NCBI GenBank assembly: GCA_946480635.1
Contig: CAMLKV010000070.1
Location: 1 to 9,094, forward strand
From: an uncultured Flavobacterium sp.
GTDB lineage: Bacteria > Bacteroidota > Bacteroidia > Flavobacteriales > Flavobacteriaceae
Length of the DNA: 9,094 nt
Reading direction: 5' to 3'
Shown: positions 5,500 to 9,094 of the stretch, one piece after another
Layout: each line of letters begins with the position of its first letter
Position numbering within the stretch: the first letter of the stretch is position 1
Notes under the pieces: model-generated
Told to the model about the DNA's origin: nothing
Seen by the model: the letters and a program-made list of their open reading frames with translations, nothing else
The model's database searches: none
Position numbers and translations under genes: made by a program

Positions 5500-8493
5500 A
5501 TGAAAAATCTCGGAATAAATATTTCTCTTCTTTTATGTATAATTGTCTTTACAGTAAATTGTTCTGTAAAGAAAAAACTTCCTGTAAAAGGTGATGATGT
5601 AACTATTGCCGAAAATCCTAACATAGAAAAATTCAAAGATCCTTCATTAGAAGGATTTAATTTGTTTGAAGACTCTCCAGCAGAAAAAAAATGGGTTGAT
5701 AGTGTTTATTCAACATTATCTTTCGAAGAAAAAATTGGCCAATTATTTATGGTTGCTGCCTATTCGAATAAGGATACTGTTCATTTTAATGCTATCGATA
5801 AGCTTGTTCAAAATTATAAAATTGGAGGGCTAATTTTCTTTCAAGGAGGCCCTGGCCGTCAAGCAAGACTAACCAATAGATTTCAAGCTAAATCTAAAAT
5901 CCCAATGTTTATTGGTAATGATGCCGAATGGGGTTTAAGTATGCGTTTGGATTCGACATATAAATATCCTTGGAATATGACACTTGGTGCTATTCAGGAT
6001 ATGAAATTAATTGAAGAACTGGGTGGTCAAATGGCAAAGGAAGCAAAACGACTTGGACTTCAGTTTAATTTTGCACCTGTATTAGATATCAATACAAATC
6101 CTAATAACCCCATTATAGGGAATCGTTCTTTTGGAGAAAATAAAGAAGAAGTTACTAAGCGTGCAGTAGCTTTAATGAAAGGAATTCAAAATGAAGGAGT
6201 TTTTGCTACAGGAAAACACTTTCCAGGACATGGCGATACAGAAACAGATTCACATCATACACTTCCAATAGTAAATTTTTCTGAAGAAAGAATAAACGAA
6301 GTGGAATTGTATCCATACAAAAAAATGTTTCATTTAGGTTTGGCTTCTGTTATGGTTGCTCATTTAAATGTGCCAAGTTTAGAACCACGAGAAAATTATC
6401 CAACATCTATTTCATATCATGTTGTAAATGATATTCTTAAAGAACAATTAAAGTTTAAAGGATTAATTTTTACAGATGCTCTGAATATGAAAGGAGCCAG
6501 TAGTTTTAAAAAACCTGGAGATATTGATTTTGAGGCTTTTATGGCGGGTAATGATGTTTTACTTTTCGCAGAAGATGTTCCTAAAGCGGTAGAAAAATTT
6601 AAACAAGCTTATACAGATTCAATTCCAAAAATTACAGATGAAAGAATTGAATTTTCAGTGAAGAAGATTTTAAAGTATAAATATAAAGCAGGTTTAAACC
6701 ATTACAAGCCAATTCAAATTGATGGTTTATATAATGAAATTAACAAACCCGAAAGTGCATCATTACAATATAAATTGTATGAAAATGCAATAACTGTCAT
6801 TAAGAATGATGAAGAAACAATTCCAATAAAAGATTTGACAAAATCTAAATTGGCTTATGTAAAAATAGGAGATGATAATAATACTGCTTTTCTATCGACC
6901 TTAAAAAAATATGCCGAAGTAACTGAAGTCTCTCATCAAAACATTGATAGTCTCAATCAAGAGTTAAAGAAGTATGATAAAGTAATTATAGGTTATCATG
7001 TTTCGGATAAATCTTGGTGGAAAAAGCATGAATTTACAGCCAGAGAATTAGAATTAGTGAATAAAGTTGCAGAACATAATGATGTTATTTTAGATGTGTT
7101 CTCAAAACCATATGTATTATTGCCAATAAAGTCATTTGATAAATTTGAAAGTGTTATTGTCTCATATCAAAATGGAGATATTCCACAAGAAATTTCTGCC
7201 GAATTAATCTTTGGTACAATTCAAGCTAAAGGAAAATTGCCAGTATCTATTAATGAGGATTTTAAGGTAGGAGACGGCTTATCTACAGAAGTGATTAACA
7301 GATTAGGTTTCACTAATCCTGAATCGGTTGGAATGGACTCAAAAATTTTATCTAAAATTGACGGAGTTGTTAAAAAAGCAATTGACGGAGGAATGACACC
7401 CGGAGCACAAGTTTTAGTGGCTCGAAAAGGAAAAGTCATCTATCAGAAATCTTTTGGCTATCATACCTATAAAAAAGATATAAAGGTTAAAAATTCTGAT
7501 ATTTATGATATTGCTTCATTATCAAAAATCATTGGAACTCTGCCAAATGTAATGCTTGATTATGATCACCAAAAAATCAAATTAGAAACACGTTTGGGAG
7601 AAATGATTCATAAGGCAAAGGGTACCAATAAGGATTCTATTACATTCAAAGAGTTATTATCTCATTATGCACGCTTGCAAGCTTGGGAACCTTTTTATAA
7701 AAGTACTTTAGATTCTGTAAGTAAAAAGCCTTTAGGTAAATATTACAAAAAAACAAGTTTAAAAGGTTTTACTACTCAAGTAGCTGAAAATTTATACATC
7801 ACTAATACTTACAACGATACTATCATTAATAAAATAATAAGAAGTAAGCTGTTACCTAAAAAAGAATATAAATACAGTGACTTTACATTTATTTTGCTTA
7901 AAGAATATTTAGAGACCCATCATAGAAAAACATTAGATGTTTTAGCTACTGAAAACTTTTTCTCAAAATTAGGAATGAACAGTACAATGTATAATCCTTT
8001 AAGAAAGTTTTCTGAAGATGTAATACCTCCAACAGAGAATGATAAGTATTTTAGAAATCAGGTGATTCATGGTTATGTTCATGACATGGCTGCAGGACAT
8101 GCTGGTGTTTTTTCAAATTCTATTGATATTGCTAAAATGATGCAAATGTATTTGCAAAAGGGTAATTATGGTGGAATTCAATTCTTTTCAGAAAAGACAT
8201 TGAATGATTTTAACTCATGCTATTTTTGTACTGAAGGTAATCGAAGAGGACTTGGTTTCGATAAACCACAATTAGCAGGGACTTCTGGACCTACATGTGG
8301 ATGTGCTTCTATAACAAGTTTTGGACACACTGGTTTTACGGGAACAATGACGTGGGCAGATCCAGAAACTGAAATTGTGTATGTTTTCCTTTCCAACAGA
8401 ACATATCCTGACAGTAATGCATCTAACAAACTTTCGAAAGAAAATATTCGCGAGGATATTCAAAAAATTATTTACGAAGCAATAATAAAGTAA
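5500..8493 (+). CDS. Exported NagZ-like GH3 glycosidase fused to a serine beta-lactamase-fold hydrolase
   Basis: A 997-residue two-enzyme protein. The N-terminus has a signal sequence ending at C21 (FTVNCS), probably a lipoprotein cysteine though Asn at -1 is atypical. Residues about 65-395 form a GH3 barrel with the NagZ signature KHFPGHGDT (239-247) followed by D250-S251-H252 (the NagZ Asp/His general acid dyad) and candidate nucleophile D326 in FTDALNMKG. Residues about 420-590 resemble the second GH3 domain. Residues about 608-990 are a class C beta-lactamase/DD-peptidase-like domain with S673-L-S-K676 (SxxK), Y792-S-D (YxN-like) and H943-T-G (KTG equivalent). B. subtilis encodes exported NagZ and the beta-lactamase-fold amidase AmiE as neighbours acting in turn on muropeptides. 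By analogy this fusion may release GlcNAc and strip peptide from MurNAc, but the second activity is inferred. The gene lies 9 bases after the previous one. Confidence 0.9.
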   Translation: MKNLGINISLLLCIIVFTVNCSVKKKLPVKGDDVTIAENPNIEKFKDPSLEGFNLFEDSPAEKKWVDSVYSTLSFEEKIGQLFMVAAYSNKDTVHFNAIDKLVQNYKIGGLIFFQGGPGRQARLTNRFQAKSKIPMFIGNDAEWGLSMRLDSTYKYPWNMTLGAIQDMKLIEELGGQMAKEAKRLGLQFNFAPVLDINTNPNNPIIGNRSFGENKEEVTKRAVALMKGIQNEGVFATGKHFPGHGDTETDSHHTLPIVNFSEERINEVELYPYKKMFHLGLASVMVAHLNVPSLEPRENYPTSISYHVVNDILKEQLKFKGLIFTDALNMKGASSFKKPGDIDFEAFMAGNDVLLFAEDVPKAVEKFKQAYTDSIPKITDERIEFSVKKILKYKYKAGLNHYKPIQIDGLYNEINKPESASLQYKLYENAITVIKNDEETIPIKDLTKSKLAYVKIGDDNNTAFLSTLKKYAEVTEVSHQNIDSLNQELKKYDKVIIGYHVSDKSWWKKHEFTARELELVNKVAEHNDVILDVFSKPYVLLPIKSFDKFESVIVSYQNGDIPQEISAELIFGTIQAKGKLPVSINEDFKVGDGLSTEVINRLGFTNPESVGMDSKILSKIDGVVKKAIDGGMTPGAQVLVARKGKVIYQKSFGYHTYKKDIKVKNSDIYDIASLSKIIGTLPNVMLDYDHQKIKLETRLGEMIHKAKGTNKDSITFKELLSHYARLQAWEPFYKSTLDSVSKKPLGKYYKKTSLKGFTTQVAENLYITNTYNDTIINKIIRSKLLPKKEYKYSDFTFILLKEYLETHHRKTLDVLATENFFSKLGMNSTMYNPLRKFSEDVIPPTENDKYFRNQVIHGYVHDMAAGHAGVFSNSIDIAKMMQMYLQKGNYGGIQFFSEKTLNDFNSCYFCTEGNRRGLGFDKPQLAGTSGPTCGCASITSFGHTGFTGTMTWADPETEIVYVFLSNRTYPDSNASNKLSKENIREDIQKIIYEAIIK

Positions 8494-8497
8494 TAGT

Positions 8498-8505
8498 TAA
8501 TTTTG
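8498..8505 (+). promoter_or_regulatory. Candidate -7 promoter element of bshA
   Basis: TAATTTTG fits the TAnnTTTG -7 consensus of Bacteroidota, and like the element before the MCE gene it is followed by TC. A TTTA at 8471-8474 is a poor and too distant -33 candidate (23-base spacer). Expected initiation near 8511-8513 gives a leader of about 40 bases that contains the hairpin at 8522-8542. This would make bshA independently transcribed from the GH3 gene, whose stop lies 57 bases before the bshA start. Confidence 0.45.
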
Positions 8506-8521
8506 TCTAAAAGTTCTTATG

Positions 8522-8542
8522 AGTACTAATGTTTTTAGTACT
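8522..8542 (+). repeat. Perfect 8-bp inverted repeat (hairpin) in the bshA leader
   Basis: AGTACTAA (8522-8529) and TTAGTACT (8535-8542) are exact reverse complements around the 5-base loop TGTTT, and G8521 with T8543 could add a wobble pair. The 3' arm ends 8 bases before the bshA ATG, so the folded RNA would sit on the ribosome landing zone. No T-run follows, so it is not a typical intrinsic terminator. As DNA it could also be a symmetric operator. The stem is AT-rich and only moderately stable. Confidence 0.5.
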
Positions 8543-8550
8543 TTAGTAAG

Positions 8551-9094
8551 ATGAAAATCGCTATAGTTTGCTATCCAACTTTTGGAGGTAGTGGTGTGGT
8601 AGCCACAGAGTTAGGTCTTGAATTAGCCCGAAGAGGACACGAAATTCATTTTATTACATATCGTCAACCAGTACGTTTAGCACTTCTTAATCCAAACGTG
8701 CATTACCACGAAGTCAATGTTCCCGAGTATCCTTTATTTCATTATCAACCGTATGAATTAGCATTGTCAAGTAAATTAGTTGACATGGTTAAACTACATA
8801 AAATTGATTTATTGCATGTGCATTATGCTATTCCTCATGCTTATGCAGGTTATATGGCAAAACAGATGCTTAAAGATGAAGGAATTAAAATACCAATGGT
8901 GACAACATTACATGGAACTGATATTACCTTGGTAGGTAACCATCCTTTTTACAAACCTGCTGTTACTTTTAGCATTAATAAATCGGATGTTGTGACTTCT
9001 GTTTCACAAAGCTTAAAAGATGATACACTTCGTTTATTTAATATTAAAAATGAAATACAGGTAATTCCAAATTTTATCGAGTTAGATAATCGAA
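8551..9094 (+). CDS. bshA: BshA, UDP-GlcNAc:L-malate glycosyltransferase of bacillithiol synthesis (3' partial)
   Basis: The first 181 codons of a GT4-family glycosyltransferase, cut by the right edge; full family members are about 370-380 residues. The N-terminal domain shows MKIAIVCYPTFGGSGVVATE, whose GGSG loop (12-15) contacts the nucleotide sugar, then LLHVHYAIPHA (87-97) and TTLHGTDITLVG (118-129). These are hallmark BshA segments, with H121 in the malate/active-site region by analogy. BshA joins GlcNAc from UDP-GlcNAc to L-malate, the first step to bacillithiol, the low-molecular-weight thiol used by Firmicutes and many Bacteroidota in place of glutathione. The C-terminal UDP-binding domain with its E-x7-E motif lies beyond the window. 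The ATG at 8551 gives the canonical N-terminus. The other pathway genes bshB and bshC are not visible here. Confidence 0.93.
   Translation, partial: MKIAIVCYPTFGGSGVVATELGLELARRGHEIHFITYRQPVRLALLNPNVHYHEVNVPEYPLFHYQPYELALSSKLVDMVKLHKIDLLHVHYAIPHAYAGYMAKQMLKDEGIKIPMVTTLHGTDITLVGNHPFYKPAVTFSINKSDVVTSVSQSLKDDTLRLFNIKNEIQVIPNFIELDNR

Noticed and set aside
8220..8463. Two overlapping antisense open frames opposite the end of the GH3 fusion gene
   Set aside because: Both are opposite the conserved HTG-motif region of the sense gene and show no recognisable features of their own.

Overview
The window looks like chromosome from a low-GC Bacteroidota, most likely a member of the Flavobacteriaceae. 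The evidence is AT-rich coding sequence, absence of clear Shine-Dalgarno sequences, TAnnTTTG-type promoter elements in the larger gaps, and proteins whose features match flavobacterial families: an MCE protein with a long helical tail, an HdrDE-like Fe-S pair, a GH3/beta-lactamase-fold fusion, and BshA of bacillithiol synthesis. Every gene supported here lies on the + strand, and coding density is very high. No tRNA, rRNA, CRISPR array, insertion sequence or phage gene is visible, and no gap between genes exceeds 90 bases.

Layout: (1) 2-496, the 3' end of an N-acetylmuramoyl-L-alanine amidase with a C-terminal SPOR-like domain. (2) 551-1495, an MlaD/MCE-type lipid-transport protein starting at TTG behind its own promoter-like element. 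(3) 1526-2866, a membrane-anchored protein with two [4Fe-4S] motifs. (4) 2867-2952, a gap holding a compact GC-rich structured element. (5) 2953-3402, a small HAD-type phosphatase. (6) 3436-4227, a CCG-domain (HdrB/HdrD-like) protein that is the probable partner of gene 3. (7) 4233-4997, an exported PAP2 phosphatase. (8) 5008-5490, a conserved-looking protein of unknown function. (9) 5500-8493, a 997-residue probable lipoprotein combining a NagZ-like GH3 glycosidase with a serine beta-lactamase-fold domain. (10) 8551-9094, the first 181 codons of bshA, cut by the window edge.

Most of the genes concern the cell envelope: peptidoglycan cleavage (amidase, GH3/serine hydrolase), lipid transport (MCE) and lipid phosphate hydrolysis (PAP2). 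Interleaved with them is a redox module (membrane Fe-S protein plus CCG protein) and, at the right edge, low-molecular-weight thiol synthesis. The short gaps from 3436 to 8493 (5 to 10 bases between neighbouring genes) suggest one transcription unit. The three largest gaps (before the MCE gene, the HAD gene and bshA) each carry a TAnnTTTG match and probably mark unit boundaries or internal promoters.

I see no wholly new multi-gene system. The most unusual items are the structured GC-rich element at 2876-2936, which resembles a dispersed flavobacterial repeat; the perfect hairpin in the bshA leader; the split Fe-S oxidoreductase pair close to bshA; and the two-enzyme GH3 fusion with a cysteine tetrad near its second active site.
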